From SZUA-76 sp945787585 (GTDB taxonomy: Bacteria; Pseudomonadota; Gammaproteobacteria; SZUA-140), in contig CAMYIG010000034.1 of assembly GCA_947258425.1 (NCBI GenBank), positions 1 to 17,933 on the forward strand: a stretch of 17,933 nt of DNA, read 5' to 3'. The notes under the pieces were generated by a model, which had not been told where the DNA came from, did no database searches, and was given only the letters and a program-made list of their open reading frames with translations. The translations under genes were made by a program, and so were the position numbers. Each line of letters begins with the position of its first letter. The first letter of the stretch is position 1. This document shows positions 6,658-14,009 of the stretch, one piece after another.

Positions 6658-7638
6658 CTAATCTCGGAAAAAAGTTTTACACGCCTCAAATGCCTGCTGT
6701 GGCGTGATATCCGCAATCTCTTTTGAAGGCGGCATAAGATTAACATTCCAGCCTTCAGCGACATAAGCCGCACTATCGGTTGGCGGCACATCACCAAAAA
6801 AGGCCACCACATGTGTCCCCACTGCTCCGGCGATATGCATTGGACCGGTATTCGAAATCACCAGAATATCCATCCGTTCAAGTGTTGCCTTGTAACGTTC
6901 AAAATCAAGCGGTGGTGTAAGCATCGTAACCGCACCGTCACTGAGTCTCACGATCTCTTCACCGACATCCACCTCATCCGGCATTAAATCCATAATGATG
7001 CGAATATCGAGACAGTGTTCCTTGCCATAGGCAGCGATCAATTTAGCCAACTCGGCAAACGAGTGTGCCGGCCATAGGCGAGCGGCATTCTTGGAACGGC
7101 GCCACGCCACCTTCTTGAGACCGCTGTAGGTGGGGTGAAGTCCGATGACAAAGGTCTTATCCGTAATCCCTTCTGCGGCGAGGATGGCGCGCGCCTTCAT
7201 ACGCGCTTCATCCGTTACGGGGAGTGTAATCCAGTAATCTTTTAATACTTCACCCACCGAACGCTGCACCGTATCGAGACAACGCCGTGAATAGTGCGCC
7301 GACTCATTGCTATAATCAATACAAAAGGCATTGTCAGTCAACCGTTTCGACAGGTCACTAAAACGTGGATTCAATTCAAAGCAAAATACCCGATCGTAAT
7401 GTTCTTTATGCAAGGCCTCTTCGATTTTACGTACATGATAGAAGGCAAGCAGCGATTTACGATCATGTACAATCAACCTGGTTACCTGCGGTGCAAACCC
7501 TTTTAATACACGCTTACCATCCGGACTAGTGAGCACATGTATCTCAGCCTCAGGGTAGGCATCGATGATCGCACTTAATGCCGGCGTGATCATCACAATA
7601 TCACCGACACGTCCAATGCGTATTGCCAGTATCTTCAT
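6658..7638 (-). CDS. Glycosyltransferase family 9 (heptosyltransferase-like)
   Basis: This is a 326-residue GT-B enzyme of the GT9 family, which in Gram-negative bacteria adds heptose or related sugars to the lipopolysaccharide core on the cytoplasmic face of the inner membrane. The N-terminal Rossmann domain begins ILAIRIGRVGDIVMITPA, with Asp13 where WaaC has its catalytic base. The C-terminal domain has the nucleotide-sugar signature ISNTGPMHIAGAVGTHVVAFFG (start about 261), read in two parts: SNTGPMH and VVAFFG. There is no signal peptide. It is the last gene of the operon: its ATG overlaps the end of the GT2 gene by 4 bp (7635-7638), so translation is coupled. Sugar donor and acceptor cannot be told from the sequence, so no waa gene name is given. 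Confidence 0.9.
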   Translation of the reverse strand: MKILAIRIGRVGDIVMITPALSAIIDAYPEAEIHVLTSPDGKRVLKGFAPQVTRLIVHDRKSLLAFYHVRKIEEALHKEHYDRVFCFELNPRFSDLSKRLTDNAFCIDYSNESAHYSRRCLDTVQRSVGEVLKDYWITLPVTDEARMKARAILAAEGITDKTFVIGLHPTYSGLKKVAWRRSKNAARLWPAHSFAELAKLIAAYGKEHCLDIRIIMDLMPDEVDVGEEIVRLSDGAVTMLTPPLDFERYKATLERMDILVISNTGPMHIAGAVGTHVVAFFGDVPPTDSAAYVAEGWNVNLMPPSKEIADITPQQAFEACKTFFRD

Positions 7639-8504
7639 GCTTCAGCCATCCGCTTTTCAGTGGGGAAATATTTATCAAGCCCGTTTTGACAATAAAAAAC
7701 TTTGTTCTCTTCACGCATCTTTATCAGACGATCATAGTTTTGTTGCGTACTGCTGCGTCGTTGGGGCGCACGCAAATGGTAGACAGGGGCAAGAAACTTG
7801 ATATTTTTGGTCACTATCCCTTCACCATTAAAACGCCATTCAAGGTCATCATCTTCACCACCGGAGCCGCAATAATCTTCATCGTAACCATTAATCGTGA
7901 TCATCGCTTCTTTATAGCATGAGAAATTACAACCCATAATGCCAAGATAACGATTCTTCGCTACGCTGTGAAAAAATCGATTGGGAACGCCAACTTCATA
8001 TGACCTGATGCCATCGATATGCAATAGCGGTGCAAGTAATAGATAGAACAACCCGTTTTCTAGCAGCGGAAATCTTTCAGGCTGTTCCCTCACATACTGA
8101 CTAGCACGCTCCCCCAGATCTACACGACGACCTGTGCAGACAATACCGCGCTCACTGTTCTGCACATGTGCATTAATAAAGTCAGCATGAGGAATACAGT
8201 CCCCATCCAGAAAAATCAGATAGTCCGTCTGTGCAACCGCTATGGCCCTGTTTACTGCTACGGTTTTTCGAAAGCCATCATCTTTCTGCGTCAGGTGTTG
8301 AAACCAGGTGAATTTTTCACGCCATTTTTCAATAAATGCTGCCATCTCTGCCGACTCATCATCCTCCGTAATGATCACTTCAAAACACTGTTCTGTCTGT
8401 CGCAGCAGCGCATGAAAAATACAGGCCAAAGCAGCCGTGTCTTTATAAACGGGAATAATCAGTGTTGCTTTAGGAACATCAGATTGTCGAGTTAAGTCAG
8501 TCAT
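7635..8504 (-). CDS. Glycosyltransferase family 2 with GT7-like C-terminal region
   Basis: This 289-residue protein has a GT-A fold. The nucleotide-binding start is ATLIIPVYKD (13-22). A DGD metal-binding motif follows in YLIFLDGDCIP (DGD at 100-102). The second half carries GCNFSCYKEA (191-200) and GGEDDDLEWR (215-224), the pattern of the galactosyltransferase-like C-terminal domain found in chondroitin-synthase-type GT2 enzymes. It is soluble with no membrane helix, consistent with a cytoplasmic enzyme adding one sugar to a lipid-linked or core acceptor. It lies 58 bp after the deacetylase fusion gene and overlaps the following GT9 gene by 4 bp. The ATG at 8502-8504 has AGAAG a few bases upstream. 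Confidence 0.9.
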   Translation of the reverse strand: MTDLTRQSDVPKATLIIPVYKDTAALACIFHALLRQTEQCFEVIITEDDESAEMAAFIEKWREKFTWFQHLTQKDDGFRKTVAVNRAIAVAQTDYLIFLDGDCIPHADFINAHVQNSERGIVCTGRRVDLGERASQYVREQPERFPLLENGLFYLLLAPLLHIDGIRSYEVGVPNRFFHSVAKNRYLGIMGCNFSCYKEAMITINGYDEDYCGSGGEDDDLEWRFNGEGIVTKNIKFLAPVYHLRAPQRRSSTQQNYDRLIKMREENKVFYCQNGLDKYFPTEKRMAEA

Positions 8505-8562
8505 TAACTTCTACGCATCACGCAATTAAGTTCCATCAATAAATAAAATCTCACGTTCTTAT

Positions 8563-9855
8563 TTAACTCCTACCACTAACATTAACAAAATCCTTACCTT
8601 TAATTTTGCAGTAACGCAAATACCAGCCCGAGGTCTTTTTCCAAAACTTAAAACCATCTGTTTTTGGGAACATTGTAATACGCCGGACCTGCATCAGGTC
8701 ATCTGCCATTTTAACGGGACCACTAATTGTAGCCACACCAAAACGATACCCTGCTGTCGCCACTGCCTGTGATACACGCTGATCACAGTCACCATACGGA
8801 TAAGCAAATGATACCACCTCGTCATTAATCAGCGCTTCAAGTCGCTGCTTTGATGCGCTCACTTCAAAGTTAATTTCATCATCAGTTAATGTCGTTAAGC
8901 GCCGATGACTTAAGCCGTGAGAGGCGATCTCTACGTGACCACTCAGGTGACATTCGTCTATCTGCTCGGATGACATGAGTGCCGCCTCGGGTTCTCCCAA
9001 TTCGATATCCCAACGATTATTGGTCAGCGCATCATCGGCCAATACGAAAATCACAGCCTTTGCGTTATGTTTTTTGAGGAGAGGTAACAGGTACAGATAA
9101 TTGTCTTCGTAACCATCATCAAACGTAAGAATAATCGGCTTAGTGGGCTTCAACCCCTGTGCGATATCTTTAAATGTTACAAACTGAAAGCCACGCCGCT
9201 TAAGTTGTGTTAATTGCCGCTCAAGTTCGTCAACGGTGACATACACATTAAACTTTGACCCCTGTGGCGCTACGGGCAACACTCGGTGGTATGTTAAAAC
9301 AGGGACTTCAGCAAAGCGCGCCAAAGTCGCCCTGATCATCGCCTGCTCGTAACAGTGCATCACCTGAGGTGCGACTTTATAAATACGGTAATCAGCAAGG
9401 TAGTCCGTATATTTCTCAAGCGGTAGTTTTTCGCCCGAGACAAGACGAGTGATATCGTCAATCAAACGTAATGCCTGCCAATCCTGTTGATCTGCGCAAT
9501 CACCAAAATTGGTCGCCTTCGCCTCATCGATAGTTTCATCATCAATCGCGCCGATATAACAGGCCTCACCCACTGCGATCACTGGCAGACCAAAGGCCAT
9601 CGCCTCCAGTGCGACACGCCCGGCACCGATCACCAGATCACTCTCCTGAAACTGTTGATTCACATCTTCGATAAAATCAGAGAGCAACACGTTATCACCC
9701 GCCGCAATAGAAAAGCGTTCTGACAGTGGACCGCCAACGATGGTAAAGGTTATCGCAGGAAAATGGGGCGCAACTTCGGTAATAATGCGGTAGGCAATCT
9801 CACCCTTCGGCCCAGTCAGGCGGCCTATCCATGTGACTTTATTAATCGATGCCAT
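8563..9855 (-). CDS. GT4 C-terminal domain fused to a NodB-type polysaccharide deacetylase
   Basis: Residues 1-180 are only the second half of a GT4 glycosyltransferase: the usual opening of its donor-binding domain, VTWIGRLTGPKGE, starts at residue 7, and the donor signature GRVALEAMAFGLPVIA at 79-94 contains the conserved Glu84. Residues 184-400 are a carbohydrate esterase 4 domain, which removes N- or O-acetyl groups from glycans using a metal. Its motifs are LTFDDGYED (D246, D247), SHGLSH (H313, H317) and AYPYGDCD (351-358). The missing GT4 first half is the preceding gene, in another frame, so this is either the downstream part of a broken bifunctional enzyme or one subunit of a split one. 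The ATG at 9853-9855 has AAGGTG 7 nt upstream, so it can be translated on its own. No signal peptide is seen, which is unusual for a deacetylase acting outside the cytoplasm. Confidence 0.87.
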   Translation of the reverse strand: MASINKVTWIGRLTGPKGEIAYRIITEVAPHFPAITFTIVGGPLSERFSIAAGDNVLLSDFIEDVNQQFQESDLVIGAGRVALEAMAFGLPVIAVGEACYIGAIDDETIDEAKATNFGDCADQQDWQALRLIDDITRLVSGEKLPLEKYTDYLADYRIYKVAPQVMHCYEQAMIRATLARFAEVPVLTYHRVLPVAPQGSKFNVYVTVDELERQLTQLKRRGFQFVTFKDIAQGLKPTKPIILTFDDGYEDNYLYLLPLLKKHNAKAVIFVLADDALTNNRWDIELGEPEAALMSSEQIDECHLSGHVEIASHGLSHRRLTTLTDDEINFEVSASKQRLEALINDEVVSFAYPYGDCDQRVSQAVATAGYRFGVATISGPVKMADDLMQVRRITMFPKTDGFKFWKKTSGWYLRYCKIKGKDFVNVSGRS

Positions 9856-10315
9856 TACGAATCACCTTGATCGTGGCATTCTGAATACCCATCTCATCTT
9901 GCAGATGGCTCACCAATGAATCGCAGACTACAATAATATCCTGCCCATAAATATTAAAATGTGAACGCATCGCGCGTTTGCTTTGTCGTCCATGCACGGT
10001 TGAAACATATCCGATCCTGGCGCAACGACAGACGATATTAGCGATCCAGCTCGCGGCACGTGAGTGAGCGTGAATCACGTCGATTTCTCTTTCACGACAG
10101 AGTCGCCATAGTTTGATAATGTTACGCAGTCGGCTAACAATGGAACGATCATGGATCGGCATCGCTACGTATTCCGCCGTCGATGAGACCGTCAACGTAT
10201 CCGAGACGATCACGCACTGATGCCCCGCCGCTATCTGTTCACGACACAGCATCACTGCATAGACCTCCGGCCCGGTCAGGTGTGTCTGCGAAAGTAGGTG
10301 GAGAATCTTCATCAC
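9842..10315 (-). CDS. GT4 glycosyltransferase, N-terminal (acceptor) domain only
   Basis: This 157-residue protein is the first Rossmann domain of a GT4 (GT-B) glycosyltransferase. It starts KILHLLSQTHLTGPEVYAV, followed by VIHAHSRAASWIAN (about 100-113) and STVHGRQSK, and ends at the inter-domain hinge with VIRNGID directly before TAA. A complete enzyme would continue into the donor-binding domain, which is found next, in the +1 frame, overlapping by 14 bp. The stop therefore falls exactly at the domain boundary. The usual linker of some ten or more residues after NGID is absent from both halves, which suggests a small deletion rather than a single-base error. Its ATG overlaps the upstream GT9 gene by 4 bp (10312-10315). 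Confidence 0.82.
   Translation of the reverse strand: MMKILHLLSQTHLTGPEVYAVMLCREQIAAGHQCVIVSDTLTVSSTAEYVAMPIHDRSIVSRLRNIIKLWRLCREREIDVIHAHSRAASWIANIVCRCARIGYVSTVHGRQSKRAMRSHFNIYGQDIIVVCDSLVSHLQDEMGIQNATIKVIRNGID
9863..9868 (-). promoter_or_regulatory. Ribosome binding site for the GT4-C/deacetylase gene
   Basis: AAGGTG on the minus strand lies 7 nt before the ATG at 9853-9855 and inside the end of the preceding GT4 fragment. It supports independent or coupled translation of the second half as a separate protein. Confidence 0.5.
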
Positions 10316-11328
10316 TGTTTATCAATCAACGCGAGTAAATTTTCAGCAGATACCAACACTGCATCAACGCTCGGCACCTGTGCATCACTGCAAAATACGG
10401 CATCATGAAATCCATATCGTGGCCAGTAACGGTACGGTTCAGTGTCAAAAAAGATCCCGATGGTGGGCGTTTCGCAGGCAATCGCGATATTGCGAATACC
10501 GGTATCATTGCCGATTAGCAGTGACGCCCCTTTTACAAAAGAGAGTGTCTCATCGAAATCATTCAGCTGCATCGCAATCACATTGTCACGATCGGCCAGT
10601 GGGTCAACGATCTCATCAATCGTCTCCCATTCATCAATGCCTTTCAAAACAATATGATCATATTCAGGATGATTTGCAGACAGCGCATCGACCAGGCCGG
10701 CAAAGTGCCCCTTAGGCCAGCACTTCTTAGGCGTTGAGGCACTGGGAAAATAGACCAGATATGGCCGCGGACGTTGCGCTGCCGCAACCGGCATTTGAAA
10801 TTGTGGCGGATACGCTACACGATGCCCAAGCATTCGCAGCGTATCCAGGATATTGTCCGCCTCAAACTGAAAATCGGAACGCTGCACGGTGACATCATAA
10901 AAGAGATAGCGTTCAATCGCTTTGTACGGAAAACTGATCTTGAGTTTTGCCTTAGTTAGCATGCAGAGATAAAAACTACGTGCCGTCACAGCCAAGTCAA
11001 ACAGCAGATCCTGCTCACCCAGCTCGCGGGCACGCGCAATCTGCGCCCTGAGCGGCACTTCCTTACGATCACTGCCATAGACCACATGCACTCTATCGAC
11101 CAGATCCTCCGGTGCGCCCCGCGTGTAGTTGCTACACAGACTGAGCGTAATGTGAGCATTAGGGAAAAAACGACGTAATTCGATCAAAAAAGGGCGCGTT
11201 AATACCATGTCGCCCACGGCGGCGTGCCGGATCACAGCGATGTTTTTCACCGCCTCAGGATCAATGGTGTCCGCTCGATGATTCGCACGCCCACTGGCCC
11301 AACCACCACTCTTGAACCATAACTTCAT
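10312..11328 (-). CDS. Glycosyltransferase family 9 (heptosyltransferase-like), first gene of the operon
   Basis: This is a second GT9 enzyme, 338 residues, preceded by a short basic N-terminal extension of about 28 residues. The first domain opens NIAVIRHAAVGDMVLTRPF, with Asp40 in the place of the catalytic base. The second domain has FPSASTPKKCWP (194-205) and the donor signature LLIGNDTGIRNIAIA (270-284). Most GT9 members read NDTGPMH here; this protein has IRN after NDTG, so the usual His is lacking, as in a side branch that also carries the following IFFDTEPYRYWPR. The start ATG at 11326-11328 has AAGG 6 nt upstream. It is the promoter-proximal gene of the five-gene minus-strand glycan operon and overlaps the next gene by 4 bp. 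Likely role: core or surface-glycan assembly on the cytoplasmic side of the inner membrane. Confidence 0.88.
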   Translation of the reverse strand: MKLWFKSGGWASGRANHRADTIDPEAVKNIAVIRHAAVGDMVLTRPFLIELRRFFPNAHITLSLCSNYTRGAPEDLVDRVHVVYGSDRKEVPLRAQIARARELGEQDLLFDLAVTARSFYLCMLTKAKLKISFPYKAIERYLFYDVTVQRSDFQFEADNILDTLRMLGHRVAYPPQFQMPVAAAQRPRPYLVYFPSASTPKKCWPKGHFAGLVDALSANHPEYDHIVLKGIDEWETIDEIVDPLADRDNVIAMQLNDFDETLSFVKGASLLIGNDTGIRNIAIACETPTIGIFFDTEPYRYWPRYGFHDAVFCSDAQVPSVDAVLVSAENLLALIDKQ

Positions 11329-11580
11329 ATAAAACCTTATTTCTAAATGATTTTACGTCGTATTGTACACCACTCCTGTGGCACATATATAAACCTGAAA
11401 TAAGATAATAGCATTCATCCACCCGGTAAATTTCTAAAGATTTCAACAAAATGAACGTTATTTAAGTTCGACAGCAGTTAATTTGTACAGTAGTTTTCAT
11501 AGGCACCAGATCACAACGTAAGCGAGCATTACAAACTGGCGAAAGCCCGAGATAACAACTAATGGATATAGTAATCATAG
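11329..11580. other. Divergent intergenic region between the glycan operon and the receiver-TPR gene
   Basis: These 252 AT-rich bases hold no convincing gene. They must contain promoters for both directions. A TACAAT -10-like box on the minus strand (11362-11367) is the best candidate for the glycan operon, without a good -35. On the plus strand no strong promoter or ribosome binding site stands out before the ATG at 11581. A small GGCGAAAGCC hairpin at 11538-11547 lies in the leader of that gene. Confidence 0.35.
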
Positions 11581-13203
11581 ATGGCACTCTGGACGCTGAA
11601 GAGCACTAAAATTCTGGTCGTTGACGATTTTGCCGAAATGCGTTCGATGCTGCGCAGCATGTTGCTTGCCTACGGAGCCGAAGATATCAAACAGGCGGCC
11701 AATGGCGAAGATGCCATGGACCTAATCGCAAAAAATAACTTTGACATCATCCTGTGCGACTATAATCTGGGCGAGAGTAAAGATGGCCAGCAAGTTTTAG
11801 AGGAAGCCAAACATCTCAACATCCTTCCGCTTGCCACCACCTTTATTATGGTCACAGCAGAAAATACGTCGACGATGGTCATGGGTGCGCTGGACTACCA
11901 GCCGGATGCCTACCTCTCCAAGCCCGTCACCAAAAACACCCTGCAAACACGCCTTAAAAAAATACTCGATAAAAAAGAGTTCACCAAAAAAATATCTGTC
12001 GCCATAGAAAAAAAAGAGCACAGCAAGGCCTTGAAGTTATGTGATGAAGAGATAGTCAATCAGCCATCACTACGACTTGATTTGCTAAATCTGAAGTACG
12101 ATATTCTAATGGCCACGGGGGACTATGATAGCGCTGAAAAAATCTGTCACGAAGTACTCGCTGAGCGAGATATCCCATGGGCACAACTGGGCCTTGCTAA
12201 AAGCTATTTTTCTCAACAGAAGTTTAATGAGACGGCTGAACTACTAGAAGAAATTATCGAAGCGAACAGCGATTTTATCGCTGCATATGATCTGCTTAGC
12301 AAAACACAGAAGAAACTGGGCGACCTGGAAGGCGCGGAAAAGACACTGATCAATGCCGTTGAAAGGTCACCTAAATCTCTGCCACGACAGCGTGAACTGG
12401 CAGAACTTGCCACCACCAACAAAAATCACACTGTTGCCGAGCGCGCTTGTCGTGATGCAATGAAAATTGGCAAGCACTCAGTGCTAAAAAAACCGGATGA
12501 TTACGTCAACTACTCTCAGGCGTTAATTACCAATAATAAAAGCAAAGAAGCGCTGCGCGTTGCGGGTAATATAAAACTCGTCTTCAAAGATAACGATGAA
12601 GCACAATTACAGGCCGAGATCTGTAAGAGCACTATCTTTCAGGCGCAGGGCGATGATACCAAAGCGCAAGCAGCAATGGACACTGCGCTTGCGCTCTATC
12701 AATCCAACAGCGCGCTTACCTCAAGCAACGCTGGCATCGCATTGGCTAAAAACTGCCTGAAATATGGTAGAGAAGAAGAGGCGGATGCCATTATTAAAGA
12801 TATCGCTAAAAATAATCACGAAAATAAAGCGGTACTGGACGAAATCAATCAGGCTTATGAAGCGGCGGGATTAGCCAATAAAGCAGGAGAGAAAATCGCT
12901 GAAGCGATCCATGAAATTGCGGAGATCAATAACGAAGGCGTCAAACTAATCAACGAAGGCAAGATTGCTGAATCGATCGAGCTTTTCAAAAAAGCAGCCA
13001 AAGCGTTGCCGCAAAACCATGTCATCAGTCTCAATACTGCACAGTCCTATATTTTGCTGATGAAAAAAGAGGGTGCCAGCAGGAAAAATATTAACAACGC
13101 GATGTTATATTTAAATGCTGTCAGAGATGTCGATGCTGCCAGTGAAAAATATCATAAATTAATGAAAAACTGTCGTGAGATTGCTCAACAAGCCGGCTTA
13201 TAA
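11581..13203 (+). CDS. Response regulator with receiver domain and TPR repeats
   Basis: Residues 8-128 form a CheY-type receiver: the acidic pair D15/D16 in ILVVDDF, the phosphoacceptor D60 in DIILCDYNLGE, T92 in IMVTAEN and K114 in YLSKP. From about 135 to 520 the protein is a run of helical tetratricopeptide repeats, clearest at ALKLCDEEIVNQP (150-162), LGDLEGAEKTLINAVERSP (246-264) and EGKIAESIELFKKAAKALP (459-477). There is no DNA-binding or enzymatic output domain, so output is probably by protein-protein contact. The receiver-plus-TPR layout recalls Vibrio cholerae VieB, as I remember it. The ATG at 11581 has an in-frame TAG just upstream and a weak ribosome binding site. A histidine kinase gene follows after 8 bp and is the obvious phosphodonor. 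Confidence 0.9.
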   Translation: MALWTLKSTKILVVDDFAEMRSMLRSMLLAYGAEDIKQAANGEDAMDLIAKNNFDIILCDYNLGESKDGQQVLEEAKHLNILPLATTFIMVTAENTSTMVMGALDYQPDAYLSKPVTKNTLQTRLKKILDKKEFTKKISVAIEKKEHSKALKLCDEEIVNQPSLRLDLLNLKYDILMATGDYDSAEKICHEVLAERDIPWAQLGLAKSYFSQQKFNETAELLEEIIEANSDFIAAYDLLSKTQKKLGDLEGAEKTLINAVERSPKSLPRQRELAELATTNKNHTVAERACRDAMKIGKHSVLKKPDDYVNYSQALITNNKSKEALRVAGNIKLVFKDNDEAQLQAEICKSTIFQAQGDDTKAQAAMDTALALYQSNSALTSSNAGIALAKNCLKYGREEEADAIIKDIAKNNHENKAVLDEINQAYEAAGLANKAGEKIAEAIHEIAEINNEGVKLINEGKIAESIELFKKAAKALPQNHVISLNTAQSYILLMKKEGASRKNINNAMLYLNAVRDVDAASEKYHKLMKNCREIAQQAGL

Positions 13204-13211
13204 ATCCACTC

Positions 13212-13919
13212 ATGAATTCCAATAACACCCCCCCCCAACTGGATTTCTCAACCATCATCGCCAGCTCGGTGCATGATATGAAAAACTCGCTACAGCTACT
13301 GCTCGGCACACTGGATGAGATTATTGATGAACGCCCCGGCGATGCTCAATCTGATGCAAAGATATTGCGCGCACAGGCCGAAGGTCGGCGTATCAATGAC
13401 CAGCTGATTCAGCTCTTGACCCTCTACAAAGCCGGCAATACCGACCATAGACTACAGTCTCATGAACATAATGTTGATGAATTCCTCCAGGAACTCTATT
13501 TTGAAAATCAGGCTGTGCTTGCTCAACGCAGCATCGAACTCAGTGTCGAATGTGATGAAGCATTGCAGTGGTTTTTTGATCGTGAGCTGCTGAAAGGTGT
13601 GATTAATAACTTAATCACCAATGCGCAGCAATATACTCATAACAAAATCCGCCTCAATGCAGTTATTGATGAAAAGCGGCTACGCCTATCGGTCAACGAT
13701 AACGGCCCAGGCTATCCTGAGACGATGTTAAGGTGCTACAGCGCTGAAGATGAACTCGCCCCCGGCGACAGCAGTTCTGCAACTGGAGGCACCGGACTCG
13801 GGCTTTTCTTCTCCGCAACAATCGCTCACATGCATAAAAATCGCACACAATCTGGTTATCTACAGACCAGTAATGACGGAATTGATGGTGGCGCACGCTG
13901 CACTATTGCACTTCCCTGA
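13212..13919 (+). CDS. Small soluble histidine kinase without a sensor domain
   Basis: This 235-residue protein has only a dimerisation/phosphoacceptor helix and an ATPase domain. His21 in SSVHDMKNSLQ is the likely phosphorylation site. The ATP lid and pocket follow: N box LKGVINNLITNAQQYT (127-142), G1 VNDNGPG (161-167), G2 GGTGLGLFF (192-200). It has no membrane helix, PAS, GAF or HAMP domain, so any input must come from a partner, possibly the TPR part of the receiver protein encoded just before it. The 8-bp gap and lack of a ribosome binding site point to translational coupling. A run of nine C bases begins 16 nt into the gene (codons 6-9), making the reading frame vulnerable to slippage; as given, the frame is open. 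Confidence 0.88.
   Translation: MNSNNTPPQLDFSTIIASSVHDMKNSLQLLLGTLDEIIDERPGDAQSDAKILRAQAEGRRINDQLIQLLTLYKAGNTDHRLQSHEHNVDEFLQELYFENQAVLAQRSIELSVECDEALQWFFDRELLKGVINNLITNAQQYTHNKIRLNAVIDEKRLRLSVNDNGPGYPETMLRCYSAEDELAPGDSSSATGGTGLGLFFSATIAHMHKNRTQSGYLQTSNDGIDGGARCTIALP
13228..13236 (+). repeat. Run of nine C bases at the start of the histidine kinase gene
   Basis: Nine consecutive C bases lie within codons 6-9 of the kinase gene, well before the phosphoacceptor histidine. Gain or loss of one C by slipped-strand mispairing would abolish the kinase. The count of nine keeps the gene in frame. Confidence 0.85.
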
Positions 13920-13942
13920 TCAGTCTCGATAAGTAGAGACGA

Positions 13943-13970
13943 TTCGAAGGGCAAGCACAGGTGTTATAAT
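13943..13970 (+). promoter_or_regulatory. Sigma-70-like promoter candidate for hrpA
   Basis: A perfect TATAAT at 13965-13970 lies 39 bp before the hrpA ATG. A weak -35 (TTCGAA, 13943-13948, three of six matches to TTGACA) is 16 bp upstream of it. It would allow hrpA to be expressed separately from the two signalling genes before it. Confidence 0.45.
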
Positions 13971-14009
13971 CACACACCAACATCATTTCGAGCAGCAGTT
14001 TACCCGCGT

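Noticed and set aside
8166..8495. Plus-strand open frame of 109 codons opposite the GT2 gene
   Set aside because: It is the complement of the conserved GT2 N-terminal domain, including the DGD motif; it has low-complexity composition and no ribosome binding site.
11500..11580. Possible structured leader (riboswitch) before the receiver-TPR gene
   Set aside because: Only one small GGC-GAAA-GCC hairpin is present; the conserved blocks of the c-di-GMP or other common riboswitches are not found.
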